64,000 bases of DNA from Streptomyces sp. PKU-EA00015. Its GTDB lineage: Bacteria; Actinomycetota; Actinomycetes; Streptomycetales; Streptomycetaceae. Location: the NCBI RefSeq assembly GCF_013387495.1, contig NZ_JABZEE010000035.1, positions 116,643 through 180,642 on the forward strand, read 5' to 3'. Both the position numbers and the translations under genes were made by a program. Positions within the stretch are counted from its first letter, which is position 1, and every line of letters starts with the position of its first letter. The notes under the pieces are model-generated. The model saw nothing but the letters and a program-made list of their open reading frames with translations, did no database searches and was not told the DNA's origin. This document shows, in pieces, positions 17,363 through 25,753 of this stretch.

Positions 17363-18717
17363 GCGTCCACCTTCTTGTTCTCTGCTGCGGCTGCGACGGC
17401 GTCCGCGGGTACGGGTGCGGCCTTGCGGGAGCCCGTACCGCCGCCCGCGCCGCTGAAGTCGTACGCGGTCTCGGCGTGCTCGACCTGGTCGATGCCGGAG
17501 ACCTCGTCGTCCTCGTCGACCCTCATGCCGATCGTCTTGTCGAGGACGAAGGCGAGGACCGCGGAGACCACCAGAGAGTAGGCGAGGACCGCGAAGACAC
17601 CGATGGCCTGCTTGCCCAGCTGGTCGAGTCCTCCGCCGTAGAAGAGGCCCTTGACGTCGGACTGGACGCCGCCGGTGGCGAAGAGGCCGACGAGCAGGGA
17701 GCCGATGACACCGCCGACGAGGTGGACGCCGACGACGTCGAGGGAGTCGTCGTAGCCGAACCTGAACTTCAGGCCGACGGCCATGGCGCACAGCAGACCG
17801 GCGATGGCGCCGACCGCGATCGCGCCGAGCGGGGAGACGGCGCCGCCGGACGGGGTGATGGCGACCAGGCCGGCGACCGCGCCGGAGGCGGCACCGAGGG
17901 TGGTGAAGGCGCCGTGGCGGATCTTCTCGTAGATGAGCCAGGCGAGCATCGCGGCGGCGGTGGCGACCTGGGTGTTGACGAACATCACCGCGCCGACGCC
18001 GTCGTCGTTGCCGAGCCAGGAGCCGGCGTTGAAGCCGAACCAGCCGAACCACAGGAGCCCGGCGCCGAGCATGACGAGCGGGAGGCTGTGCGGGCGCATC
18101 GGGTCCTTCTTGAATCCGACGCGCTTGCCGATGACCAGGATGACGCCGAGGGCGGCCGCACCGGCGTTGATGTGCACGGCCGTGCCGCCGGCGAAGTCGA
18201 TGACACCCATCTCGAACAGCCAGCCGCCGGCGCCCCACACCCAGTGCGCGACCGGGAAGTACACGACGGTGACCCAGAGGGTGATGAACAGGGCCCACGC
18301 GGTGAACTTCACCCGGTCGGCCAGCGCACCGCTGATCAGGGCGGGCGTGATGATCGCGAACATCAGCTGGAAGACGGCGAAGACGTACACGGGGATGGTG
18401 TAGCCGTCCCACAGCTCGGTGACGCCGATGTTGCCGAGGCCGACGTAGTCCGAGCTCCAGCCGACGATCGAGCCGATATCGGTGCCGAAGGCCATGCTGA
18501 AGCCGTACAGCACCCAGAGGATGGTGACGATCCCGAGGCTGATGAAACTCATCATCAGCATGTTCAGAGTGCTCTTGACCCGGACCATGCCTCCGTAGAA
18601 GAAGGCGAGTCCCGGCGTCATGAGCATCACCAGGGCGGAACAGATGAGCATGAACCCTGTGTTGGCGGCAGACAGCTCGGGAGCGTCTGCGGCAAGGGTC
18701 GAGATGCCTGGGGGCAT
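17359..18717 (-). CDS. amtB: Ammonium transporter AmtB
   Basis: 452 residues with eleven predicted membrane segments. Family hallmarks: ADAPELSAANTGFMLIC at the N terminus, FAGGTAVHINAGAAALG, the pore His pair within VHINAG and VGVHLVGGVIG, and FGWFGFNAGSW. The C-terminal cytoplasmic tail with DEDDEVSGIDQVEHAETAYD is the PII docking region. First gene of amtB-glnB-glnD, with a good GlnR box at 18831-18846. Confidence 0.97.
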   Translation of the reverse strand: MPPGISTLAADAPELSAANTGFMLICSALVMLMTPGLAFFYGGMVRVKSTLNMLMMSFISLGIVTILWVLYGFSMAFGTDIGSIVGWSSDYVGLGNIGVTELWDGYTIPVYVFAVFQLMFAIITPALISGALADRVKFTAWALFITLWVTVVYFPVAHWVWGAGGWLFEMGVIDFAGGTAVHINAGAAALGVILVIGKRVGFKKDPMRPHSLPLVMLGAGLLWFGWFGFNAGSWLGNDDGVGAVMFVNTQVATAAAMLAWLIYEKIRHGAFTTLGAASGAVAGLVAITPSGGAVSPLGAIAVGAIAGLLCAMAVGLKFRFGYDDSLDVVGVHLVGGVIGSLLVGLFATGGVQSDVKGLFYGGGLDQLGKQAIGVFAVLAYSLVVSAVLAFVLDKTIGMRVDEDDEVSGIDQVEHAETAYDFSGAGGGTGSRKAAPVPADAVAAAAENKKVDA

Positions 18718-18830
18718 CGGCGTCTCCTCGTCGTCGTGCGGCCGCGTGCGGGCGGAGCCAGTGCGGTAAAGGCGGGCCGGTTATGCGCCATGAGATTGGC
18801 GCAGCGCGGTTTCCGCCGATGCCGCTCGAT

Positions 18831-18846
18831 GTTTCGCGGCCGTGAC
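18831..18846 (-). promoter_or_regulatory. GlnR box upstream of amtB
   Basis: On the minus strand the site reads GTCAC-n6-GAAAC, matching the actinomycete GlnR consensus gTnAc-n6-GaAAc exactly. A weaker half-matching site with GTAAC lies at 18862-18878. They sit about 115-160 bp before the amtB start codon. GlnR is known to activate amtB under nitrogen limitation in S. coelicolor. The remaining part of the 305-bp gap 18718-19022 shows nothing else I can name. Confidence 0.7.
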
Positions 18847-19022
18847 GAAGGGGTCCGGCGTGTTACGAGGCCATGAACTGACTGATCGCCGAGGGGGGCC
18901 GGGCGTACCCTCTGGCCCATCGCGGGACCGGCCGCGACACCCACCCGGAAGACCTGGCACAAGGGGGAGCCGAGTCGGACAGTCCGGGGTGAGCGCCGCG
19001 GCCGGGGTATGCGGCCCGCCCG

Positions 19023-20498
19023 TCAGACCGCTTCGGCGGTTTCGGGCAGCTGGGCGGTGAGGCGATCGGTGAACCAGGCGACCTCGGGGACGTCCCCGAA
19101 GTCCCTGGCGGCCGTGTCGACGGTCTTGCGGAGCCGGTTGTTGACGCGCTCGGAGCGGACCTTCCTGGCGATCCCGAGGGCCTGGTCGGCCAGGGCTGTG
19201 GCCTGCTCCGGTTCCTTCTTCAGCAGGTGCACCGTGGCCATGCCGATCAGGTTGAGTGCGTACGACCGCTGGTGCTCCGCGTCCCGGCCGAAGAGCTCGA
19301 CGGCGCGCCGCATGACCGGCTCGGACAGGGAGGCGTAGGTGGGGCTGCGGCCCGCGACGTAGGCGAGGTCGCGGAAGGAGTGGGCGTTCTCGCCGTTGAG
19401 CTCGGCCTCGGAGAAGAAGCGGATCCAGTCGGGCTCGGGCTCGTCGTCGAGGCCGACGTCGGCGAAGGTGTCCTCGGCCATCCGCACGGCCCGCTTGCAC
19501 TTGCTGGGTTGGCCCATGTTGGCGTAGGCGCGGGCCTCCATCGCATACAGCATGGCCTGGGTGCGGGCGGTGGCACAGTCACGGCTTCCGTACTGCGCGA
19601 GGTGGATGAGCTCCAGGGCGTCGTCGGGCCGGCCGAGATGGATCATCTGCCGGCTCATCGAGGACAGGATGTACGAGCCCAGCGGCTTGTCGCCGGCTTC
19701 CTTGGAGGCGTGCAGGGCGAGGACGAAGTACTTCTGCGCGGTGGGCTGGAGTCCCACGTCGTAGCTCATCCAGCCGGCGAGCTCGGCCAGTTCGGCGGCG
19801 ACCTTGAACAGCCGGCGCTCGGTGGCGGCGGGATGGGGCTCCTGGAGGAGGTCGGTGACCTCGTGGAGCTGGCCGACGACCGCCTTGCGCCGGAGTCCGC
19901 CGCCGCACTGGGCGTCCCACTTGCGGAACATGGCGGTGGTGGACTCCAGCAGATCCAGCTCGGGGCCGGACAGCCGGGCCGACCTGCGCAGCGGGGTGGG
20001 CGACTCCTGGCGCGCCGCGCCCTCGCCGGGGGTGGGCACGAGCCAGCGCTGCATCGGCTCGACGAGTGCGGGGCCCGCGGCGAGGGCCAGCGAGGTGCCG
20101 AGGAAACCGCGGCGGGCCAGCATCAGGTCGCTGCGGGAGAATTCGCTGAGCAGGGCGACGGTCTGCTCGCCCGCCCAGGGCAGGTCGACCCCGGACACGG
20201 AGGGTGCCTGGTGCGCGGTGCGCAGTCCGAGGTCCTCGATGGCGACGACGCTGCCGAACCGCTCGGAGAAGAGCTCGGAGAGGATGCGCGGGATGGGCTC
20301 GCGGGGCTGTTCGCCGTCGAGCCAGCGGCGCACGCGGGAGGTGTCCGTGCTGATGTGGTGTGCGCCGATCTGGCGTGCTCTGCGGTTCACCTGGCGCGCG
20401 AGCTCACCCTTCGACCAGCCGCTCCGCACGAACCATGAGCTCAGCTGCTCGTTCGGGCGCTTGCCGGTGCCCGTCCCGTCTGCGCCGCTGCCGCTCAC
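19023..20498 (-). CDS. nsdA: NsdA, negative regulator of sporulation and antibiotic production
   Basis: 491 residues from GTG 20498 (VSGSGADGTGTGKRPNEQ). N-terminal helix-turn-helix-like region with GWSKGELARQVNRRARQIGA and the DTSRVRRWLDGEQPR motif, followed by TPR-like helical repeats from about residue 180 to the end. In S. coelicolor deletion of nsdA raises sporulation and actinorhodin output; it belongs to a Streptomyces family of TPR regulators with an HTH start. Located upstream of amtB but separated by 305 bp, so independent. Divergent from the gene at 20926. Confidence 0.9.
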   Translation of the reverse strand: MSGSGADGTGTGKRPNEQLSSWFVRSGWSKGELARQVNRRARQIGAHHISTDTSRVRRWLDGEQPREPIPRILSELFSERFGSVVAIEDLGLRTAHQAPSVSGVDLPWAGEQTVALLSEFSRSDLMLARRGFLGTSLALAAGPALVEPMQRWLVPTPGEGAARQESPTPLRRSARLSGPELDLLESTTAMFRKWDAQCGGGLRRKAVVGQLHEVTDLLQEPHPAATERRLFKVAAELAELAGWMSYDVGLQPTAQKYFVLALHASKEAGDKPLGSYILSSMSRQMIHLGRPDDALELIHLAQYGSRDCATARTQAMLYAMEARAYANMGQPSKCKRAVRMAEDTFADVGLDDEPEPDWIRFFSEAELNGENAHSFRDLAYVAGRSPTYASLSEPVMRRAVELFGRDAEHQRSYALNLIGMATVHLLKKEPEQATALADQALGIARKVRSERVNNRLRKTVDTAARDFGDVPEVAWFTDRLTAQLPETAEAV

Positions 20499-20925
20499 CC
20501 TGGGTGCCCCCGTCCGCCGATGCCGTGTCGCCCGAACCCCTACCAGAATGCCGTGGGTCACGGCCTCCGGTGAGCCGCTTGCATGCGGTCGTCGGGGACG
20601 CTGTGTTGCCCCGGGCATACCCGCCTGTCCGCTGCAATTGCAGGTTCGTGCACTGAAAGTAATCCGACGATCACGTGCTCACGAGTGCGATGGCAGAAAC
20701 GCCACCATTCGCCACCCCTCCGAGTGAACTGACTTACGGTCAGGCGCGATTGACTTGACACAGCACGATCCAGGGGTGGTGCAGTGTCGCACGGGCAGGC
20801 GCGTGTCGCACGCCGCACTCTCCCGGACGCCACTGCGCGCCGTCGGGAGCCGGACGCCGGCGACGCAGCGTCACCGGAAAGGTCCGGTTCGTAACCACCG
20901 GCGCGTCCGACCCGTTGGAGGGGGC
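20499..20925. promoter_or_regulatory. Divergent promoter region between nsdA and the primase/polymerase-like gene
   Basis: 427 bp without a supported gene. It is more AT-rich than its surroundings between 20630 and 20760. It contains a perfect 12-bp palindrome, CTGCAATTGCAG, at 20632-20643, and a TTGACA hexamer at 20755-20760 that could be a plus-strand -35 box; no clear -10 follows. GGAGGGGGC before 20926 is the ribosome binding site of the right-hand gene. Confidence 0.5.
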
Positions 20926-21585
20926 ATGGGCTTCACGATCGGCGGCACCCGGGGAATCAGTCAGATCCGGTCCGGCTCCCGGCGCCGCGGACGCACGACG
21001 GAGGCCACCGTGGTGGCCGAGTACACCGGCCTGTGGGGCTGGTCCGTGATTCCGGGAGCGCGCGCGGCCGCGGGCCGCTGCTCCTGCGGTGATCCGGCGT
21101 GCGCCGCGCCGGGCGCCCATCCCCTCGACTTCGCGCTCGAGGTCCCGCCCGGGGCCACGCTCGACGAGGCCGCGAAGGCGTGGTCCCAGGTGCCGGGCGC
21201 GGCGCTGATGCTGCCCGTGGGCCGCACCTTCGATGTCCTCGACGTGGCGGCCCCGGCCGGGCGCCGCGCGATGGTGCGCATGGAGCGCATGGGCCTGCGG
21301 CTCGGCCCGGTGTCCCAGACCCCTGACGGCCGCTGCCAGTTCCTCGTGGCGCCGGGCGCCGCTGCCGGGCTGCCGCACCTGCTCTACCGGATGGGCTGGG
21401 ACGACGCCGGCCTGGACCTGCGCTGCCTGGGCCCCGGCGACCACATCACCGCCCCGCCGTCCGACCGCGGCGGCCTCGGCCCGGTGCGGTGGCTGCGCGC
21501 GCCGTGCCCGGACACGGCGGTGGCGCCGCCCGAGGCCCGGCTGCTGCTCGGCACGCTGGCGTACATCTGCCACCGCAGTCCCTGA
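20926..21585 (+). CDS. Bifunctional primase/polymerase N-terminal-like protein
   Basis: 219 residues from ATG 20926 with a strong GGAGG. The sequence has the actinobacterial prim-pol start EYTGLWGWSVIPGAR and a Cys-rich RCSCGDPACAAPGAHP near residue 50, as in bifunctional DNA primase/polymerase domains, but it is short and lacks a helicase part. A conserved gene at this position in Streptomyces. Whether it retains primase activity is unclear; the acidic catalytic triad is not obvious. Convergent with ftsY. Confidence 0.75.
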   Translation: MGFTIGGTRGISQIRSGSRRRGRTTEATVVAEYTGLWGWSVIPGARAAAGRCSCGDPACAAPGAHPLDFALEVPPGATLDEAAKAWSQVPGAALMLPVGRTFDVLDVAAPAGRRAMVRMERMGLRLGPVSQTPDGRCQFLVAPGAAAGLPHLLYRMGWDDAGLDLRCLGPGDHITAPPSDRGGLGPVRWLRAPCPDTAVAPPEARLLLGTLAYICHRSP

Positions 21586-21602
21586 GCCGCCGCCCGGACA
21601 CG

Positions 21603-21643
21603 CACAGGGGCCCGGCCGCGTACGACACGGCCGGGCCCCTGTG
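21603..21643. terminator. Bidirectional terminator between the primase-like gene and ftsY
   Basis: Perfect 16-bp arms (CACAGGGGCCCGGCCG) with a 9-nt loop, between convergent genes. Confidence 0.88.
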
Positions 21644-21654
21644 ACATGAGCGGG

Positions 21655-22878
21655 TCAGTCGCCGATGAGCGCGTCGACGAACGCCTCCGGCTCGAACGGA
21701 GCCAGGTCGTCCGCGCCCTCGCCCAGACCGACGAGCTTGACCGGCACGCCCAGCTCGCGCTGGACCGCGACGACGATGCCGCCCTTGGCGGTGCCGTCCA
21801 GCTTGGTGAGCACGATGCCGGTGATGTCCACGACCTCGGCGAAGACGCGCGCCTGCACCAGACCGTTCTGACCGGTCGTGGCGTCCAGGACCAGCAGGAT
21901 CTCGTCCAGCGGGCCGTGCTTCTCCACGACGCGCTTGACCTTGCCGAGCTCGTCCATCAGGCCCGTCTTGGTGTGCAGCCGGCCCGCGGTGTCGATCAGC
22001 ACGACGTCCGCGCCCTCGGCGATGCCCTCCTTGACCGCGTCGAACGCGATCGAGGCCGGGTCGCCGCCCTCGGGGCCGCGGATCGTGCGGGCGCCGACGC
22101 GCTCGCCCCAGGTCTGCAGCTGGTCGGCGGCCGCGGCACGGAAGGTGTCGGCGGCGCCGAGGACCACGGAGCGGCCGTCGGCCACGAGCACGCGGGCGAG
22201 CTTGCCGGTGGTGGTGGTCTTCCCGGTGCCGTTGACGCCGACGACCATGACGACGCCGGGTGTGTCGAGGCCGCTCTCGGTCTTGACCGCGCGGTCAAGG
22301 TCGGTGCCGACGAGGGTGAGCAGCTCCTCGCGGAGCAGGGTGCGCAGCTGCTCGGGCGTACGGGTGCCCAGCACCCTCACGCGCTCGCGCAGCCGCTCCA
22401 CGAGCTCCTGGGTCGGGGCGACGCCGACGTCCGCCGTGAGGAGGGTGTCCTCGATCTCCTCCCATGTGTCCTCGTCGAGGTGCTCGCGCGACAGCAGCGT
22501 GAGCAGTCCCTTGCCGAGGGAGTTCTGGGAGCGGGCGAGGCGCGCGCGCAGCCGGACGAGCCGGCCGGCGGTCGGCTCGGGGATCTCGATCTCCGGCGCG
22601 ACGGGCTCGGCGACGACCGGGTCCTCGACGGCGACCGGGGTCCCGACGGCCTCCTCGGCCGACGGGAGGTCGACCTCCTCGATGGTGCGGCGGGGTTCGT
22701 CCCGCGGCGTCTCCGCCTCGTCGCCGACGTGCGGTTCGGCGGGCGGAGCAGTGATGGTCGGCGTGCTCGGCGGTGCCGGGGGCGGCAGCTTCTTCTTCTT
22801 GCGGCTGCTGACCACGAGCCCGCTGATGGCGCCGATGGCGACCAGGGCGATGACTACAGCAAGGATGACGAATTCCAT
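21655..22878 (-). CDS. ftsY: Signal recognition particle receptor FtsY
   Basis: 407 residues. An N-terminal membrane segment (FVILAVVIALVAIGAISGLV) is followed by basic SRKKKK and a 70-residue acidic/Pro linker, then the NG domain with GVNGTGKTTTTGKLA, DTAGR and TKLDGTAKGG. The true membrane anchor is the form typical of actinobacterial FtsY. It receives Ffh-ribosome complexes and passes them to SecYEG. Terminated by the hairpin at 21603-21643. Confidence 0.97.
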   Translation of the reverse strand: MEFVILAVVIALVAIGAISGLVVSSRKKKKLPPPAPPSTPTITAPPAEPHVGDEAETPRDEPRRTIEEVDLPSAEEAVGTPVAVEDPVVAEPVAPEIEIPEPTAGRLVRLRARLARSQNSLGKGLLTLLSREHLDEDTWEEIEDTLLTADVGVAPTQELVERLRERVRVLGTRTPEQLRTLLREELLTLVGTDLDRAVKTESGLDTPGVVMVVGVNGTGKTTTTGKLARVLVADGRSVVLGAADTFRAAAADQLQTWGERVGARTIRGPEGGDPASIAFDAVKEGIAEGADVVLIDTAGRLHTKTGLMDELGKVKRVVEKHGPLDEILLVLDATTGQNGLVQARVFAEVVDITGIVLTKLDGTAKGGIVVAVQRELGVPVKLVGLGEGADDLAPFEPEAFVDALIGD

Positions 22879-23064
22879 AACGCGTCCAGTATGCGTGACC
22901 GCCCCGCTCCTCAGTCGCTGCGCTGCGGCGGGCGGGTCCCCCGCCCGACCCCCGGGGCTGTGCCCGGACGGCGTGGCCGACCGGAGCTCCCGCCCCTATT
23001 CTTCTGACGCTGTGTCAGCTACCGTCCCCTTCGCCATGCCCACATCCGGCGGAGGGGACTTCCC

Positions 23065-24036
23065 ATGGCCTTCACGGTGGCTCGGTTCAACCTGGTGGAG
23101 CCGGACGCGACGCCCGGCACACTCGCCGCCCGCTACCGCGCGGCCCTGGAGATGGCCGCGTACGCCGACGACCGCGGCATCGACACCGTCCAGACGGAGG
23201 AGCACCACGGGGCCACCAACAACTGGCTGCCCTCGCCCTTCGTCTTCGCGGGCGCGGTCCTCGGCGCCACTCGCCGTATCACCGTCACCGTCTCCGCGGT
23301 CATCGGGCCGCTGCACGATCCACTGCGTATGGCCGAGGACATCGCCGTGCTCGACCTCGTCGGCCGGGGCCGGCTCGTCACCGTCGCGGGCATCGGCTAC
23401 CGGCCCGAGGAGTACGAGCGGGCGGGTGTGGAATGGGGGAGGCGGGGCGCGCTCCAGGACGAGCTGCTCGAGACGCTGATAACCGCGTGGACGGGCGAGG
23501 AGTTCGTGTACCGGGGGCGCAGCGTGCGCGTCACGCCCCGCCCGTACACCCAGCCGCATCCGATGCTGCTGGTGGGCGGTTCGTCACGGGCGGCCGCACG
23601 GCGGGCTGCGCGCCTCGGCCTGCCCTTCTTCCCGAGCGCGCACCTGCCGGGGCTGGAGGCGTACTACAACGAGCGCCGCGCCGAGTACGGCACCGAGGGC
23701 TTCTGCATGATGCCCGCCCCTGAAACACCGCTGCTGCACATCGCCGAGGACCCGGACCGGGCGTGGGCGCTGTACGGCCACCACTTCCTCCACGAGGCGC
23801 GCACCTACGCGTCGTGGCAGTCGAAGGACATCCGCTCGGCGGTGCGCTCCACTGCGGACACGGTGGAGGAGCTGCGCGCGGAGGGCGTGTACCGGATCGT
23901 CACGCCGGACGAGTGCGTGGCCCTGGGCGTGGAGAGCCTGGTGCTGCATCCGCTGTGCGGCGGCATGCCGGTGGACGAGGGCTGGCGCAGCCTGCACCGG
24001 CTGTGCGAAGACGTACTGCCCCGGCTCACGCGCTGA
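23065..24036 (+). CDS. LLM-class flavin-dependent oxidoreductase
   Basis: 323 residues starting MAFTVARFNLVEPD. Luciferase-like TIM barrel with QTEEHHG, the flavin/F420-binding pattern DLVGRGRLVTVAGIGY and PHPMLLVGGSS. The substrate and whether the cofactor is FMN or F420 cannot be told. Streptomyces make F420 (cofC is at 47770-48432), so an F420 enzyme is possible. Single gene between ftsY (divergent) and glcP (convergent). Confidence 0.85.
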   Translation: MAFTVARFNLVEPDATPGTLAARYRAALEMAAYADDRGIDTVQTEEHHGATNNWLPSPFVFAGAVLGATRRITVTVSAVIGPLHDPLRMAEDIAVLDLVGRGRLVTVAGIGYRPEEYERAGVEWGRRGALQDELLETLITAWTGEEFVYRGRSVRVTPRPYTQPHPMLLVGGSSRAAARRAARLGLPFFPSAHLPGLEAYYNERRAEYGTEGFCMMPAPETPLLHIAEDPDRAWALYGHHFLHEARTYASWQSKDIRSAVRSTADTVEELRAEGVYRIVTPDECVALGVESLVLHPLCGGMPVDEGWRSLHRLCEDVLPRLTR

Positions 24037-24047
24037 GCCGGGGCAGT
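24015..24047. terminator. Terminator at the end of the LLM oxidoreductase gene
   Basis: Perfect 13-bp arms (ACTGCCCCGGCTC) around a 7-nt loop. The stem contains the stop codon of the oxidoreductase gene and lies 30 bp from the convergent glcP stop. Confidence 0.82.
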
Positions 24048-24076
24048 TTCCGTGGTGAGGAGAGGGGCAGCGGGGA

Positions 24077-25498
24077 TTAGCCCATCTCCTCCAACGCCTT
24101 GCCCTTCGTCTCCCTGACGTACCTGAGTACGAAGGGGATCGAGAGCACGGCGAAGACCGTGTAGATGATGTAGGTGCCCGAGAGGTTCCAGTCGGCGAGG
24201 CTCGGGAAGCTCGCGGTGATGGCCCAGTTGGCGATCCACTGCGCGGACGCGGCGACGCCGAGCGCGGCGGCGCGGATCCTGTTCGGGAACATCTCGCCGA
24301 GGAAGACCCAGACCACGACACCCCAGGACAGGGCGAAGAAGAGCACGAAGACGTGCGCGGCGATCAGGGCGACGACGCCCTGGGTCTCGGGCAGCTTGCC
24401 GTCGACGAGCTCGGCGGAGAAGGCCCACGCCTCGAAGGCCAGCGCGATCGCCATGCCGGCGGAGCCGATGAGCGCGAGCGGCCGGCGGCCGATGCGGTCG
24501 ACGAGGACCATGGCGATCACGGTGCCGACGATGTTGATGATCGACGTGGTGAAGGAGTAGAAGAACGAGCCGGCCGGGTCGACGCCCACCGACTGCCACA
24601 GGGTCGCCGAGTAGTAGAAGGCGACGTTGATTCCGACGAGCTGCTGGAAGACCGAGAGCCCGATGCCGATCCAGACGATGGGCAGGAAGCCGAAGCGGCT
24701 GCCGAGCAGGTCCTTGAAGGTCGACTTGTGCTCGCGGCGCATCGCGAGGTCGATCTCCTCGATACGGGCGTCGAGGTCGACGGTCTTGCCCTCGACCTCG
24801 GCGAGGACCGCCCTGGCCTTGTCGGTCCTGCCGACGGAGATGAGGAAGCGCGGCGACTCGGGGATCGCGAAGGAGAGCAGGCCGTAGAGGACGGCCGGTA
24901 CGACCATGACGCCGAGCATCCACTGCCAGGCCTCGATCCCGCCGATCTCACCGCGCTGCTCACCGTCGGCGAGCTGGAGGATGCCGTAGTTGACCAGCTG
25001 CGAGACGGCGATGCCGATGACGATCGCGGCCTGCTGGAAGGAGGCGAGCCGGCCGCGGTAGGCGGGCGGGGAGACCTCGGCGATGTAGGCGGGGCCGATG
25101 ACGGACGCCATGCCGATGGCGAAGCCGCCGACGATGCGCCACAGGGCCAGGTCCCAGAGCGCGAACGGGAGGGCGGAGCCGACGGCGCTGACGGTGAACA
25201 GCGCGGCCGCGATCTGCATGCAGCGGATGCGTCCGATGCGGTCGGCGATACGGCCGGCGGTCGCGGCGCCGATGGCGCAGCCGATCAGGGCGATGGCGAT
25301 GACCTGAGCGAGCGTGCCCGAGCCGATGTCGTAGCGGTCCCGGATCGCCTCGACGGCGCCGTTGATGACGGAGCTGTCGTATCCGAAGAGGAAACCGCCC
25401 ATGGCGGCGGCCGCCGTGATGAAGATGACATGCCCGAGGTGTTCGGGGTGGGCTTCGCGGGCGCCCGATGCCGGCGGGGGCTGCGCAGTGCTGGTCAC
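24077..25498 (-). CDS. glcP: Glucose permease GlcP, MFS sugar porter
   Basis: 473 residues from the GTG at 25498, preceded by CCAGGAGTACAC. Twelve membrane segments; sugar porter signatures GGFLFGYDSSVINGAVEA, ADRIGR after segment 2, PESPRFL before the central loop, QQLVGINVAFYYS in segment 7 and DRIGRRPLA. In S. coelicolor the gene next to smc is glcP1, the main glucose importer by proton symport. Its upstream region carries four related inverted-repeat sites (25549-25694), suggesting tight transcriptional control. Confidence 0.92.
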   Translation of the reverse strand: MTSTAQPPPASGAREAHPEHLGHVIFITAAAAMGGFLFGYDSSVINGAVEAIRDRYDIGSGTLAQVIAIALIGCAIGAATAGRIADRIGRIRCMQIAAALFTVSAVGSALPFALWDLALWRIVGGFAIGMASVIGPAYIAEVSPPAYRGRLASFQQAAIVIGIAVSQLVNYGILQLADGEQRGEIGGIEAWQWMLGVMVVPAVLYGLLSFAIPESPRFLISVGRTDKARAVLAEVEGKTVDLDARIEEIDLAMRREHKSTFKDLLGSRFGFLPIVWIGIGLSVFQQLVGINVAFYYSATLWQSVGVDPAGSFFYSFTTSIINIVGTVIAMVLVDRIGRRPLALIGSAGMAIALAFEAWAFSAELVDGKLPETQGVVALIAAHVFVLFFALSWGVVVWVFLGEMFPNRIRAAALGVAASAQWIANWAITASFPSLADWNLSGTYIIYTVFAVLSIPFVLRYVRETKGKALEEMG

Positions 25499-25548
25499 GT
25501 GTACTCCTGGGGCCGTCCGGCAGGCGTCGCCGGGCGTGTGGGGCGAGC

Positions 25549-25591
25549 CCTTCAAGTGGCGCACAAGTTCTCGCCGCCCACCACTTGAAGG
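25549..25591. promoter_or_regulatory. Paired operator arms upstream of glcP
   Basis: CCTTCAAGTGG at 25549-25559 and its perfect complement CCACTTGAAGG at 25581-25591, centres 32 bp (about three helical turns) apart. The pair lies 51-93 bp before the glcP start codon, where it would overlap promoter or leader. Confidence 0.6.
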
Positions 25592-25617
25592 TAAAAACAA
25601 CATTGCAGAGACTATGC

Positions 25618-25632
25618 CTTCAAGTTTCGAAG
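25618..25632. promoter_or_regulatory. Third glcP-upstream operator-like site
   Basis: CTTCAAGTTTCGAAG shares the CTTCAAGT core with the paired arms and is itself an imperfect palindrome. Confidence 0.45.
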
Positions 25633-25680
25633 TCAAGGGGTCGAACTGAACCCGTGAAGGACACGGCATGTAGCCATAGG

Positions 25681-25694
25681 TTCAAGTATTGAAG
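25681..25694. promoter_or_regulatory. Fourth operator-like site between glcP and smc
   Basis: TTCAAGTATTGAAG contains the perfect palindrome TTCAA-GTA-TTGAA, the most symmetric version of the repeated core. It lies just beyond the smc stop at 25754 and about 185 bp before the glcP start. Confidence 0.45.
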
Positions 25695-25753
25695 ATTCGG
25701 AAGTGCTCGCGAAGCGTCCGCGCCCACGGGCGCGCACCGCGGCAGCGGTCGGT

